The position numbers and the translations under genes were made by a program. This document shows positions 33,038 to 43,889 of a stretch of DNA of 64,000 nt, in pieces. A model generated the notes under the pieces. The model was given only the letters and a program-made list of their open reading frames with translations. It did not search any database and was not told where the DNA came from. Position 1 is the first letter of the stretch. Every line of letters begins with the position of its first letter. The DNA comes from Triticum aestivum. Lineage: Eukaryota > Streptophyta > Magnoliopsida > Poales > Poaceae. The DNA lies in contig NC_057801.1 in the NCBI RefSeq assembly GCF_018294505.1, positions 850,358,896-850,422,895 of the forward strand, given 5' to 3'.

Positions 33038-33870
33038 TATTTCACAGCCTCACCAATATCCACATCAGTCTGAGATATAAGGGAATGTACACATTGTGTG
33101 GCTGTGCTTGCAAGTGATTGCAGAGGCAGGCAGATAAATTACGAGGATCTCAAGGCCCAGGCTGCATCGGGCTGGACACCAACATGAAGGAGTCAGAGAT
33201 ATCTCAACTCATGTCAAGCATTATTCAGGCTCTAAGCTTCCCCTTTTCCTATCCCACATTACTTGCATTATCGAATTCAGTACGCTTACTCAATTGCATA
33301 CAAGTTCATTTGGTAGGTAGGATCAACAAGAGTTAGCTGGCAACTGCAATGTATATGTTCTGGATCAGCCAAGGTTATTAAGTTTTCATTTTACCTTGTT
33401 TTGTTAATTTAAGCCCTTAAGACTATGCTGCTAAACGCATACACAAAACTTAGTTCCAGATTTAATGAGAGTACATTTTAAAATTAGCTTTATAGCTGAT
33501 GTTGATCATAATTAGTAAGTGTACAAAGCATTTCAAGAGTTTTTGTTTTGTGCATATTGAACACCTACTGTATGCCTATTTGTAGCATATTGCAGACTTG
33601 CAATGAAGTGGTGCCATGCTAAGTACCAGATGTAGCTTATTTTCAAATAAGCTTTTCTTAAAATTTGAAATACTAAAAAGCAGATTGTGCTAAAACTTTG
33701 GTATTCTATGACTTCCTCCTCAAGATAATTATTAGTTATACTATTTATGAAATAGTAAAATCCATTATACATGGGATATAACTAGAAAATTGTAAGGCAT
33801 CATGTCTTCAAAGTCCTATGAATGCATTGATTTTGGCCTCAAAAGCGATGAGGCTGAACCTGATGCCAGA
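33038..33870. other. Helitron interior, no supported gene
   Basis: The sequence is AT-rich with no recognised coding domain, RNA or terminal repeats. It borders the truncated 3' end of the Copia element. Confidence 0.35.
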
Positions 33871-35112
33871 CTATCGCCTGTCATCAGGACTGCCAGCCCA
33901 ATCTGCATCTGAGAAAGCTGAGAGCTCACACGAGGGTGCAGGCTGAAGAAGCAAACCATAGGAGACAGTGAGACAGATGTAACGCAGAATGCGCTTCACG
34001 GCTGACCAATGTGATGTCCTTGGTGCATGTAGAAACTGACAGACACGGTTGACTGCATAGGAGATATCAGGCCTGGTAATAGTAAGGTATTGCAGACCAC
34101 CAACGAGACTGCGATACTCAGTAGCATCCTCAGGTGAAAGAGCATCTCCATCAAGAGCAGATAACCGATCAGTGGCCGACATCGGAGTAATAGCATGTTT
34201 GTACTTCAGCATACCTGCACGACGCAACAGGTCCAGAGAGTACTTCTTCTGTGTAAGGGTCAGACCAGTGGAAGAACGGGAAACCTCCAGACCAAGGAAA
34301 AAATGCAAGGCACCCAAATCCTTGACAGCAAAGGCACCACTAAGTGCAACCACAAGAGGATCAGCAGCAGCATGGGATGAACTGATGAGAATGATATCAT
34401 CCACATAAACCAAAAGATACATCGTAACCTCAGGACGCTGCAGAAGGAACAGCGATGTGTCTGCCGTGGAGGGAGTAAACCCAAGTGCCCGAAGAATGGA
34501 GCCAAGACGAGCATGCCACGCACGAGGAGCCTGTTTCAGTCCATAGAGCGCCTTAGTCAATCGACAGAGATGACGAGGACGTGCAGGATCAACAAATCCA
34601 GGTGGCTGACGCATGTAAACCTCCTCCTCCAGAATGCCATGGAGAAAAGCGTTCTGCACATCAAGCTGGCGAAGAGACCATCCACGAGTGACAGCAAGAG
34701 ACAACAGCAAGCGAATGGTAGTAGGCTTGATGACAGGACTGAACGTGTCTTCATAATCAAGACCATACCTCTGTTTGAAGCCCTTGGCAACAAGGCGCGC
34801 CTTGTATCGTTCGATCGACCCATCAGCATGTCTCTTGACTTTGAAAACCCACTTGGAATCAATAACATTGACAGCAGAAACTGGAGGAACAAGCTGCCAA
34901 GTGTCATTTTTCTGGAGAGCCTGAATCTCCTGTTGCATAGCAGCGTGCCAGTGAGGAATACTCAGTGCAGCCTGGAAGTGTCGAGGCTCAGCAGTGGGAT
35001 CAGCAGCAATGTGAGCCATGCACGCGGCTAGCCGTGCCACAGTTCCGTCCTTGCGTTCCTTCGGACAGAAAATGCCCGACTGACTCCGTGTACGAGGACG
35101 AAGAGGCACCAC
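33871..35112 (-). pseudogene. Copia reverse transcriptase with truncated RNase H
   Basis: A continuous 413-codon frame holds the conserved Copia motifs: [70 protein letters not shown], the active site [13 protein letters not shown] (YVDD) and [20 protein letters not shown]. RNase H begins [17 protein letters not shown] and is cut off there by a stop and unrelated sequence. The downstream RNase H and 3' LTR are absent. The reverse transcriptase itself shows no internal stop. Confidence 0.88.
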
Positions 35113-38100
35113 CGGGCGTGCCGGCGAGACCGACTCAACCGGTGAAGGAGACGAAGCTGCATCGAGAGAGAGCTCGCACTAGGGCTCCCTGACGGCGACA
35201 AGCCCGGAGAGGCCAATCCACGAGCCGAAGCGGGACTGACCAGGTCCTGCTCCAGACCGATCGAGGCAGCCACCGACCGAGGCGAAGATGCCTCCAGGTC
35301 GGGCGCGACCCCTCCTGGGTCAGGCGGAGAGCCAGCCAAAAGGCTGGGCGAAGCCAGCGGCACGCCAGGCGAGGCGCCAGCCGAGGGGCCGGGCGGGACC
35401 AGTGGCGGGCCAGGCGGGGCGCCAGTAAAGGGGCCGGGCGGCGTGCCAACCGAGGAGCCGAGCGGGGCCAGTGGTGGGCCAGGCGAGGCCACCCGTGGTG
35501 CAGGCAAGGCCGGCGCCCGCACAGGAGCCTCCAGTGACGATGCAGGAGCGGGTACACGGGTCGAACCCGTTATGCATGGGACATGCACGTCTCGAGCCGG
35601 AGCTGCCGCGTCGTTGTCCTGTTCATCAAGAAGTTCAAGACGAGCGCCACGTCCAATACCTGCAGCATGATTAGGAAATAACGCAGGGGCATATGCAACA
35701 TCCATAAATTGATCAGGCGAAGGTGTGGACATGTGCACCGGTTGTGAGGAGAAGGTAGAGTTTGTCGGAAGGGCGCGAAAAGGAAACACGTTTTCATCAA
35801 ACACCACATCACGAGAGATGTAAACGCGATTTGTAGGAACATGGAGGCATTTGTACCCTTTGTGAAGAGAACTGTACCCCAGGAAGACGCACTTCTTAGA
35901 ACGAAACTCTAACTTGCGCTTGTTATATGGGCGAAGATGAGGCCAACAAGCACAACCGAACACCTTAAAAAAGGTGTAGTCTGGAATCTCGTTGAGCAAG
36001 AGTTCAAGCGGAGTTTGCATTTTCAGAAGGGAAATGTTTACAATCGGTGCGCCGGTGGAACTCTCGGCCGGTCGCTAGCGACGCGCGTCCTTGGTCCCAC
36101 GCATCGTCTTTCCAGCCACTACCACGTGGCCTCAGACCCACCGCATATATCTTATCTCTTCCTTCTCTCAAAACTTCTCTCTCTTTCCTTCGTTCCCACT
36201 CCAAAGGCGCTAGCCATTCTTTTCTCCATTACAGAGTACTACTCACGCCTAACCTTCATGGCCGACCAACCACCTCCCCACCAATCCTTCTTGCTATGGC
36301 CATCCCCAGCGACGCAAAGCCTCCTCTTGTTCCTGAACACTGCCGTGGCAGAGTCGACTGGATGCTGCTGCGACCCCGTGGCGACGGCCGTGTTTCTGCA
36401 AGCCGCCACAGACGGTGCTACGTACAGGTAGCTAGCGGCGGCACTGGACCGGAGGTGCCCAGTGCCAAGAGCTGGGATCGCGCGCTGCGGGATGCTGCAA
36501 GCCGAGGCTGCCAAGCTCGAACGGCGGCGACGTAATGTTGCGACCGTTGGCTTGATATGCTGGAAGCGACTGGCGGAGGAGCTGCAACCGGCCACGCCGG
36601 GAGCTGGAAACGCGGACGCGGCCAGCGGGATGATGCAACCGCTGATGCGAGATGCTGGAAGCGGCCGGCGGAGGAGCTGCCACTAGCCACGCCGTGGCAC
36701 CGGGGAAGCTTCAATGGCGGACACGCGGCGCCCGAGATGCTGCGACCAGTGCAAGGTGTTGGAACCCGCTCGGCCAGAGCTGCCTCCAGCATGGGACGGT
36801 GCTGGAACGACAGTGACGTCATGCTATAATGGACGGCGCGAGATGCTGGAACCGGCTCGGCTGCGAGCTGCAACCTCGATGTGCAGATGCTGGATCCGGC
36901 ACCCGTCTTTGCTGCAACCGGCACAGGTGAAAATTACGATCGGCATCGGTGTTTTTTGCAGCTGAGATTGATTTGCTGGAACCAGCGTTTATTTTTGCTG
37001 GAACTAGCTAATTTGTTTGCTACAAATCGACTACAAAGTTTTTTTTGTAGCTACGTTTTTTGTTGGAACCATCATTAATTTTTGCTGGAAGCAGCAAATC
37101 TTTTTGCTAAAACCCAACATTTGAGGTTTTTGTTGCTTCTTTTGCTAGACATGGCAGTGCAAGTCAACAATGGCAGCGAGCCGCAGACTGGGACGCTAGG
37201 GATGCTCCGACCATGATGACAGCGCGCAAGAACCCTCATGTGTTCGAGCTGCAACCATGGAGAGCTGAGGCAGCCGAGGCAAGTGCCAGGCATGAGCGGC
37301 AGGCGAGCGTGGGTGACGGACACGGTAGCGCGGTGACAGGCAAGCACGCGAAGACAAGGACAAGGGCGGCCGGCCGGCAAGCACACGTGATGTGGCATGT
37401 GGGCACGCTGCCTTTTTTTCGTATTTTTCTGTGCGTGTTTGACTTTTAAAACGAAGCAATCAGACGGTTGAAAAGGATACATCGGACGCTTGGCAGCCGA
37501 CCGGCCCAAATTTGGGCCGGTGCGCCGGCGCCTATCAGCCGCCTTTTCAGAAGTCGTGAGGGAAGCCTATTTATGAGAAAACAGGCTGTGGAGAAAGCAT
37601 CACTCCAAAACCGAAATGGAATGGATGCATGAGCGAGCAAGGTTAGGCCAGTTTCAACAAGATGACGATGCTTACGTTCGGTAGTTCCGTTTTGCTGATG
37701 AGTATGAGGATAAGACACACGATGCGAAATCCCAAGTTTGTTAAAAAAAGAGTTGAGGTTGTGGTATTCACCCCCGCCCCCCAGTCAGATTGAACATGGA
37801 TGATTTTCTGCTTAAGGAGATGCTCAACATGTGCTTGAAACTGGATAAAAACATCGAACACATCAGACTTGCGCTTAATAAGATACAGCCAAGTAAACCG
37901 ACTATAAGCATCAATAAAACTGACATAATAGTTGTGACCACTAACGGACGTCTGGGCATGACCCCATACGTCAGAAAACACAAGCTCAAGAGGATGTTTC
38001 ACAACACGACTAGACTCTGAAAACGGAAGTTGGTGACTCTTGCCCTGCTGACAGGCATCACAGACGATGGCAGCAGATTTATTAGACACAACTGGTAGTT

Positions 38101-38245
38101 CATGACGATGCAACACATGACGAACTATAGGGGTCGCCGGATGACCAAGGCGTGCATGCCAATGCGTAGGCGACACACGAACACCACTGAACGCCTGGGG
38201 AGAAGACTGCATGGATGATGTGTGCAGTACATCAAGTGCGTACAA
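35113..38245 (-). pseudogene. Copia integrase region, frameshifted and split by a MULE
   Basis: The pre-integrase zinc finger is visible (WHARLGHPATPIVRHVL, then CDACQQGKSHQLPF). The catalytic core follows with FSDVWGHAQTSVSGHNYYVS (first Asp) and VQSDWG (second Asp region). Near 37760 the frame shifts; the next block carries SYPHTHQQNGTTERKHRHLV with the conserved Glu. At 37543 the frame is interrupted by a 1.5-kb MULE and resumes at 36020 with TPLELLLNEIPDYTFFKVFG and the C-terminal YKCLHVPTNRVYISRDVVF. A Pro/Ala/Gly-rich linker (35150-35700) leads to reverse transcriptase. Confidence 0.8.
36030..37543. mobile_element. Mutator-like non-autonomous element, 10-bp TSD, in Copia integrase
   Basis: The direct repeat TTTTCAGAAG flanks it (36020-36029 and 37544-37553), in the size range of Mutator target duplications. 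The ends are imperfect inverted repeats of about 45 bp, including CGGCCGGTCG and its partner CGACCGGCCC. The interior is an irregular array of motifs such as GATGCTGGAACCGGCTCGGC and GAGCTGCAACC, related to the motif in the 19.1-kb MULE. No transposase is encoded. Removing it restores continuity of the Copia integrase sequence. Confidence 0.85.
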
Positions 38246-38350
38246 GCCATGGCGAAGACGACCGCTAAGCAGAACGGCCCTCGTGTCCCAATCCTTGATA
38301 AAGAAACGAAAAGGGTGAAACTCAGTAAGGACATTATTATCACGTGTAAG

Positions 38351-40175
38351 TTAAGGAATAGACAACAAACTACGCGTAGCAGAGAGAACACGAAGGACAT
38401 TAGAAAGATGTAGTTTGCGAAAATTGTGTGCAAGGAGAGAAGCCTGACCAACATGGGAGATGCGCATACCTGCTCCGCTGGCAGTGTGCACCTGATCATG
38501 ACCACGGTATGGCTCCTGAGTGGAGAGCTTGCCCATCTCGCCGGTGAGGTGGTTGGTAGCTCCGGTGTCCATATACCATGATGGATCAATGGAGTAGGAC
38601 GGAGTGCGACCATGATCATGAGTAGTCACGGCGGCGGCAGCCTGCTTGTCGTTTCCTTTGCCATTGTTACCAAGGCCCAGGAATTCTTGCCTGTAGCGAC
38701 GGTGACAGCGAGATACAATGTGGCGCTCCAGACCACACAGCTGACAAGCCTGCGGGGCACCGCAGGAGGAGCAGCAAGCAACCGACCGGTTGCCCCCCGT
38801 GATGGAGGGCACATTGCCACGCGGGGCCGGGTGTGAAGATGGGGCCTTCTTGCCCCCCGAAGATGAAGTCCGCTGAGGTTTGCCGCGAGTGGCGGCGTTA
38901 GCGGAGACGAAACCCGGCGAGACACGGCGAGCCTTGATGCGTTGTTCACGGCCAAGGAGGCGGGCATACAGCTCGCGAGGTGGGAGTGGATCATCGCGGC
39001 CATGAACGTTCTCAACGAGATTGTCATAATCATCGTCAAGCCCGTTAAGAACAAAAGTGGTGAACTCCTCATCCTGCAGAGACTGGCCAACCGAGGCCAA
39101 TGTGTCGGCGAGACCTCGCATCTTGTTGAAGTAGTCCGTGATGCTGAGGTCACCAAGCTTAGTCTCACCAAGCTCAGTGCGTATAGAATGAGCACGCGCC
39201 TGAGACTGCGAGGCGAAGCTGGTGTGAAGCGCTGCCCACGCCTCCCGAGAAGTAGCCGCGAAGATGACCAGCGACGAGACGCTCGGAGTGAGCCAAGACT
39301 GGATGGCAGAGAGGATGGCCTGATCCTGGGCCACCCATGTATGATACGACGGATGATGAGCGGGCGTACACGGGATGGATCCGTCAACATAGCCCTCCAG
39401 ATAGCGACTACGCAGAAGAGGCAACACCTGGGCACGCCAGGACAGATAGTTGTCCGGCGTGAGCTTCACCGGCAGCAGATGCGAGAAGTAAAACAGTGAT
39501 GGCGCCATGACCTGAGCAGCGTGAGCATGCATCGAGGGCGCATAGGGACCCGTCGGCGGGGCGGTCTCGAGATGAGAAACACCCGTTGAGTAGACACCAG
39601 GAGCACCGGGAGCGAGGGCGGATCCGTAGTGCACCGCGGCCCCGTAGGATGACTGCGGTGGCACAACCATGAACCCGGACGGCGTGGAGTAGGGTTGGCC
39701 CGGCGACGGCGCGTAGGACGGCGGCGGTTGCGCCATGAAGTTTTGCTGCCGGGGGGGGGGGGGGGGCGGAGTAGATCGGCGCCGACGGCGGCTGGTGGTG
39801 ATGCGACGGAAGCGCCGCATAGTGTTGATGAAGATGCGGCGCTGCGTAGGACTCGACGGGCCAGGAGGATGGCGGCGCCTGGAGGGAGCCCTGGGCCGCC
39901 GGGGGCGCACCATACCCAGGGGCGACGCCACTGGGCGACGGCGCGACGGCGCGGTAGGGCGGCTGCACCGCAACGCCAGGAGGCGGCAACGCAACACGTT
40001 CAGCAGGGGAGTCGCCCGATGGATTGGATCCGATCGGGGACTCGGTCGGCGGCAGGGCCCCGTAGGCCGACACAAGTGGCCGGGACGCGAGAAACGGCGA
40101 CATAGGGGCGAGGGCCGGCGCGGCGGCGGAGTGCGGTGCACCGGCGGCGGCGGCGGCGGGAGCAGCGGAAGACAT
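38351..40175 (-). pseudogene. Copia gag and protease (frameshifted at G-run)
   Basis: The likely start is the ATG at 40175 (MSSAAPAAAAAGAP). It opens a Pro/Ala/Gly-rich N-terminus in one frame that must shift frame at the 16-G run (39751-39766) to continue. The remaining frame holds the gag core (LTPDNYLSWRAQVLPLLRSR; EAWAALHTSFASQSQARAHS; ITDYFNKMRGLADTLA). A zinc knuckle CQLCGLERHIVSRC (Cys-x2-Cys-x4-His-x4-Cys) follows. The protease active site is WYMDTGATNHLTG (DTGA). The frame ends at 38351 before the integrase region. Apart from the homopolymer slip the protein is well preserved. Confidence 0.8.
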
Positions 40176-40196
40176 CGAAACCCTAGTCTGATACCA

Positions 40197-40330
40197 TGTA
40201 AAATACAATATGTTGGGAACTTGCTCGACACCCTAACGGGGTGTGGCTCTTTCATTATATAGAGATACCAAGAGGTACAATACAATGTTACAGTATTAAT
40301 ACACAGACTACGTATAAATACAGTCTAACA
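40197..40330 (-). repeat. Copia 5' LTR (134 bp)
   Basis: The minus strand begins TGTTAGACTGTATTTATACG and ends ATTGTATTTTACA, followed at once by the primer site TGGTATCAGA (40196-40187). It is short for a Copia LTR. No second copy exists in the window. Confidence 0.75.
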
Positions 40331-40800
40331 CCTGCCTCGAATGAGAGATCTTGCCAGGCTTGTTCTTTTCATGTTGGCGATGCAGGCCAAGCCATTGTTT
40401 AAATCACCGTTACCTGGTTTATTAGTACGTGGTGGTGCATATGCATTGTCAAGCAAGGGATTATCGTGCTTTCATGTTTTAAATCATAAATTATTTGTGA
40501 AGCTGCAATCTTGATAAGTGAAGATGTTGCCTGATTTATTTTCATGTTTTGAGCATTCTGTAGCTGCCAATTGACGGAATATCCACCGTCATCATTTATA
40601 AATAATGTACTTCTAAGTTAAAGTATGGTTACATTTTTGGAATTCAAAGTGTGGGTGGAGGGTTGGGGAATTGTGAGCTGGACGTACCATTAATGGTGGT
40701 GGCGTGCTTGGCAATATATTGGGTGAAGAAAGGTGTAGAAGAGTTATCCGTAATGTATATATGTGTCACGATTGATATCAAATTGCTATAATATTTATGC
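40331..40800. other. Helitron 3' interior, no gene
   Basis: AT-rich sequence between the Copia LTR and the Helitron 3' hairpin. No domain, repeat or RNA was recognised. Confidence 0.35.
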
Positions 40801-40900
40801 CTCCATTGCAACGCACGGGCATATGTGCTAGTTTTATAAAATGACATTATTTTACAACACCCTCCATCTTATTCCTCAGCCAAATAGGCAACCAATATCG

Positions 40901-41322
40901 GTGTGCGGGCTTTTGGCGGGCTATCTCCATGGAGATTATTTTATTGAAAAAATCGATAGTCAAATTTTGGAGTTCCAAAAATTCTGAATTTTTTTTACAC
41001 ATTCATATGGATGTATTCTACATGTATATATAATCTGACGATGAAATACATTATTGTAGGAGCTACACACACACAAAAAATCCCGCATTTCTAATAGTTA
41101 ACAGTGTTTGTACTGTTCATCTGTTTTAAAATCACGATTTTGTATTTTTTTGTAGCTCTGACCAGAATGTATATCATCTTCAAAAAATGCACACATGTAC
41201 AATACATCCATACGAACATGTCTGACTTTTTTCAGAATTTTTTGAACTTCAAAATATGATTTTTGATTATTTTTTTGTCCAAAACAACGATCTCAATGAG
41301 GTCGCCCGCCATTGGCATTTTC
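40901..41322. mobile_element. Foldback MITE (422 bp), Mutator-like, 12-bp direct repeats
   Basis: The two halves are long inverted repeats over most of the length. Paired phrases are TTCATATGGATGTATTCTAC with the reverse of GTACAATACATCCATACGAA, and TTCCAAAAATTCTGAATTT with the reverse of TCAGAATTTTTTGAAC. The direct repeat CAACCAATATCG flanks it (40889-40900, 41323-41334). The tips share GGCGGGC. There is no coding content. Confidence 0.8.
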
Positions 41323-41334
41323 CAACCAATATCG

Positions 41335-42157
41335 CTTGTTCGTCACAAATTGAAAAACAGCTGCCGCTGCATTATAAGAGATCGCACCCGACAATCCATC
41401 ATGCATGACACCGTCCAGACACACGAATGGCTTGCACCTCATCCCCAGCACTTTCTATTTAGAAGAGCAGTGCTACACACACGATGCTGTGCGCACGATT
41501 CATGCACGACAACAGATCCCTGTCCGTCCATGCATGGAGCAGAGTCCAGCAGACCGTTTGATCCCGCATCGTTCATCTGTCGTGCATACTGTTGTCGTCC
41601 GCGCAGCAGTTCCGATTTAGAAGAGCAGTGCTACACACACGATGCTGTACGCACGATTCATGCACGACAACAGATCCCTCCACCTTGTGACTGTCTCCAC
41701 CACCTGACACCACTACTCAGTGTTATTCTGTGTTCCCTGTTTGGTCAGCCATAAACTAAGCATGGTGACTTGAAAAATACTTGCTAATTAAGGAATGAAA
41801 TATGGCTACTAAATAGTTTCTCTGTAGTTTACATTAGTGAGGAATCACATAAATATTGCTTTGTATCAACAATAACTATTCAGTTCTACCTGAATTTCAC
41901 ATGCTACTTGAAACCCGACGGCCCAACGGGCATTTCCTCCGGTGGGATGTTAACACCACGTGGTGGCGGTCCGGCTCGCCGCCCAAGGGCCGATGTCGGG
42001 CTATTAAAGCCGGACAACGTCCCCGAGCCCTAGCCACATCCGCTTCCTCCCTCTCCGCACCGTCATCCCGAGCCCATCCACCTCTCCCCCTCTACACACC
42101 CCTCTCCCCTTGCCGTTGGCCTCCGCCGTTGCCCGACAGAATAAGACCACTTATGCT
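41335..42157. other. Unassigned sequence with a 64-bp direct duplication
   Basis: A roughly 64-bp block TTTAGAAGAGCAGTGCTACA... ending AACAGATCCCT occurs at 41458-41521 and again at 41616-41679 with one obvious difference (GTGCGC versus GTACGC). From about 41920 a GC-rich stretch with a gene-leader look leads into the broken ORF at 42158. No other gene is seen. Confidence 0.5.
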
Positions 42158-42522
42158 ATGTTAACGTCGGACCGCAGCTTTCAGATGATGGAGGAGATTC
42201 GGGCGACGCGTAGTGCCCGCGTCGCAGCTTGCTTGCTTGCGGACTCTCACTGGAGCCGTAGGAGGACGAGGATCAGGAAGATGGGGGGGGGGGGGAGTTT
42301 GAGGTCGCCCGAGCGGCCGAGATGATAGAGCAACAGTCCATCTTGGAGTCCATCCAAAATGAGGACTACGTGGAGGCCAATCGGCGCTTCATCCACACCA
42401 TTTTCAAAGAGGTGGATGAGGAGCTGCAAGCGGAGGCGGAGGAGGATCTGGAGTTGTATATGCCGCATATGTACCCAAAGCCTGGCACGGAGATAGTGGA
42501 CATCTCCGAAGACAATAAGTAG
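42158..42522 (+). pseudogene. Small acidic-protein ORF broken at a G-run
   Basis: From ATG at 42158 the frame reads MLTSDRSFQMMEEIRATRSA and DSHWSRRRTRIRK, then meets a run of about 13 G near 42283-42295. In the next frame it continues FEVARAAEMIEQQSILESIQ and DEELQAEAEEDLELYMPHMY and ends EDNK at 42522. Joined across the G-run this would be about 120 residues, highly charged and probably helical. I recall similar short proteins recurring beside wheat transposons. I do not know a function. It could be a retro-copied or transposon-linked ORF. Confidence 0.4.
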
Positions 42523-42736
42523 CATAGTGTAGGATTAGTGAGTGTCCATGGACATGCCCGCAGGCGCCGGAGAGGCGGGATTTGCCAAGTTCCGTTGTAG
42601 ATTCTCTAATGGCATAGACATCATACAAGGAAAGAATTGACGGTAGGAAAAGACGTGCTCATTCGCATGTTAGAGGAGGGAACCCATGAAACTTGCTGAC
42701 AAGAAGATTGCACACTTCCAGGTTGACGATATTACG

Positions 42737-43019
42737 CTGGCCATAGTGGGGTATCATTACCGGTATCATGCGTTTGGGACTCATAAACATGCTTATGTGG
42801 TAAACAATTAAAGAAGATAGAGAAGGTGATAGTAACACAGGTAGATACAGTATCATAATAAATGGTATGCTACCATATGTCACATAGGGCAATAAATAAA
42901 ACCACCTATGATACTATGCACTGTGGATGTAGTATCATATATGATACTCGCCACGTTCCTCGATTACCGCTCTTTTTTTAGAGCTGGTCCAACGCAATTA
43001 GGATCCCCGTATATACATA
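42737..43019. repeat. MITE plus flank, diverged partner of 6153-6442
   Basis: The left end (GCTGGCCATAGTGGGGTATC) is an approximate inverted match to the right end seen in the 6.3-kb copy (GATACTCCCCACTACAACCA), suggesting a MITE of about 240 bp. Here the right end is lost in a gap of about 55 bp. The flank then matches the 6.4-kb copy up to CCCCGTATATACATA and runs straight into the duplication start at 43019-43020. Confidence 0.6.
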
Positions 43020-43242
43020 GTTTAGACTCTCCAATCAAAAGTTTGCTCTAATTATTCTTCTTTATTTAAAAGTTCTGAAAAGTCAGGCGAAAGACACAAA
43101 GAGACGTCACGGTGTTCACTATCTATCATTCCATCCAATCCAAGCTGCAGGTATAATATTGCAAGACAATCTAACTACGCATCTACTACACAAAGCCGAG
43201 AAACGAGCAAGGCTGGCCAATCCATCTCCAAGGACTGCGTGC

Positions 43243-43614
43243 TCAATCAGTCCCCTCCTGCATCGCCCTCTCTTTGACTCTTGTCGCTGCGAAGGAGACG
43301 AATATGGAAGTTTTTCTCGTTGGCGGCCAGTGGCGCTGGACGAAGCAAGGATCGCAGATCAAGGCGCGCCACCACTTACATGCCATGGCACAACGGAAGA
43401 TGGTGGCCGCATCCCTGACGCGGACAAAGATCTCCAGGATCACCATGTCCGGCAGCGAGGCCGTCTTTCTTCGGTCGATGGAGGGGTCGGCTACGAGGCG
43501 GCGCAACCTCTTGGACGCCATCTTGCAGCGGTAGAGCGTGGCCACGTCGTTGACGCGCGCGAGGATCTCAATGACCATGTCATCCGGGATTGCCTTGGTT
43601 GCGGTCGCCTCCAT
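43243..43614 (-). CDS. Short F-box protein with two F-box-like modules (copy 2)
   Basis: The frame encodes the same 123 residues as the gene at 18490-18861, with no amino-acid change visible. The TATA box and leader are also unchanged. Identity of a truncated gene in both copies is explained by the recent duplication and does not by itself show selection. The tandem F-box modules lack any following Kelch, LRR or DUF repeat, so a role in an SCF complex is unproven. Confidence 0.6.
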   Translation of the reverse strand: MEATATKAIPDDMVIEILARVNDVATLYRCKMASKRLRRLVADPSIDRRKTASLPDMVILEIFVRVRDAATIFRCAMACKWWRALICDPCFVQRHWPPTRKTSIFVSFAATRVKERAMQEGTD

Positions 43615-43710
43615 CTTTCTTTGATTCGAGGCTGCTGCAGTGGGAGCAATTCCAATGTGGGCGCGATCTGCTGTTCGAGTATGTATCTTACGGCCAGCTG
43701 CCCGGCCAGG

Positions 43711-43719
43711 TATATATAA
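43711..43719 (-). promoter_or_regulatory. TATA box of F-box gene (copy 2)
   Basis: TATATATAA lies about 95 bp upstream of the start codon at 43614, identical to copy 1. Confidence 0.5.
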
Positions 43720-43889
43720 TCGATTGCCCTTCATAGAAGCATATGCCTGTACGTACTTGGTTGGAGTCGGATCCAGTGCACATCCGATCTAAATACGTGC
43801 TCACTGATTGTCTCTTTCCTAATTCCTACACCGTAAATCCTGATTCATATCGGACAAGGCAACCGAAGACACTTGATCATCAAATTTTG

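Larger units (their letters stand above)
33871..40330 (-). mobile_element. Copia LTR retrotransposon, 3'-truncated, split by a MULE
   Basis: On the minus strand the order is LTR, primer site, gag, protease, integrase, reverse transcriptase, RNase H, which is the Ty1-copia order. The 5' LTR (40330-40197) is present. The element stops abruptly at about 33873 within RNase H, and no 3' LTR is found. A 1.5-kb MULE interrupts the integrase region (36030-37543). Frameshifts at a G16 run (39751-39766) and near 37760 also disable it. Confidence 0.9.
31848..40831 (+). mobile_element. Helitron (plus orientation), with nested Stowaway, Copia and MULE
   Basis: The 5' end reads TCTTTACCTAATATTAAAGG, preceded by A (31847). 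The 3' end reads TTGCAACGCACGGGCATATG and then TGCTAG, ending at 40831 and followed by T. This gives the canonical A^T insertion site. The termini match the Helitron at 10492-18265 in sequence, so both belong to one family. Without nested elements the body is about 2.4 kb. It has no Rep/helicase, so it is non-autonomous. The region 32050-32640 is GC-rich and resembles a plant 5' leader and first exon (CGAACTAGGGTTTGG and then CCGCCGCCG), possibly captured from a host gene. Confidence 0.75.

Noticed and set aside
34513..35031. 172-codon plus-strand frame at 34.5-35.0 kb
   Set aside because: Antisense shadow of the Copia reverse transcriptase.
41405..41754. Frames repeating EEQCYTHDAVRTIHARQQ
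   Set aside because: The apparent protein repeat is only the 64-bp DNA duplication read in two frames; no gene context.
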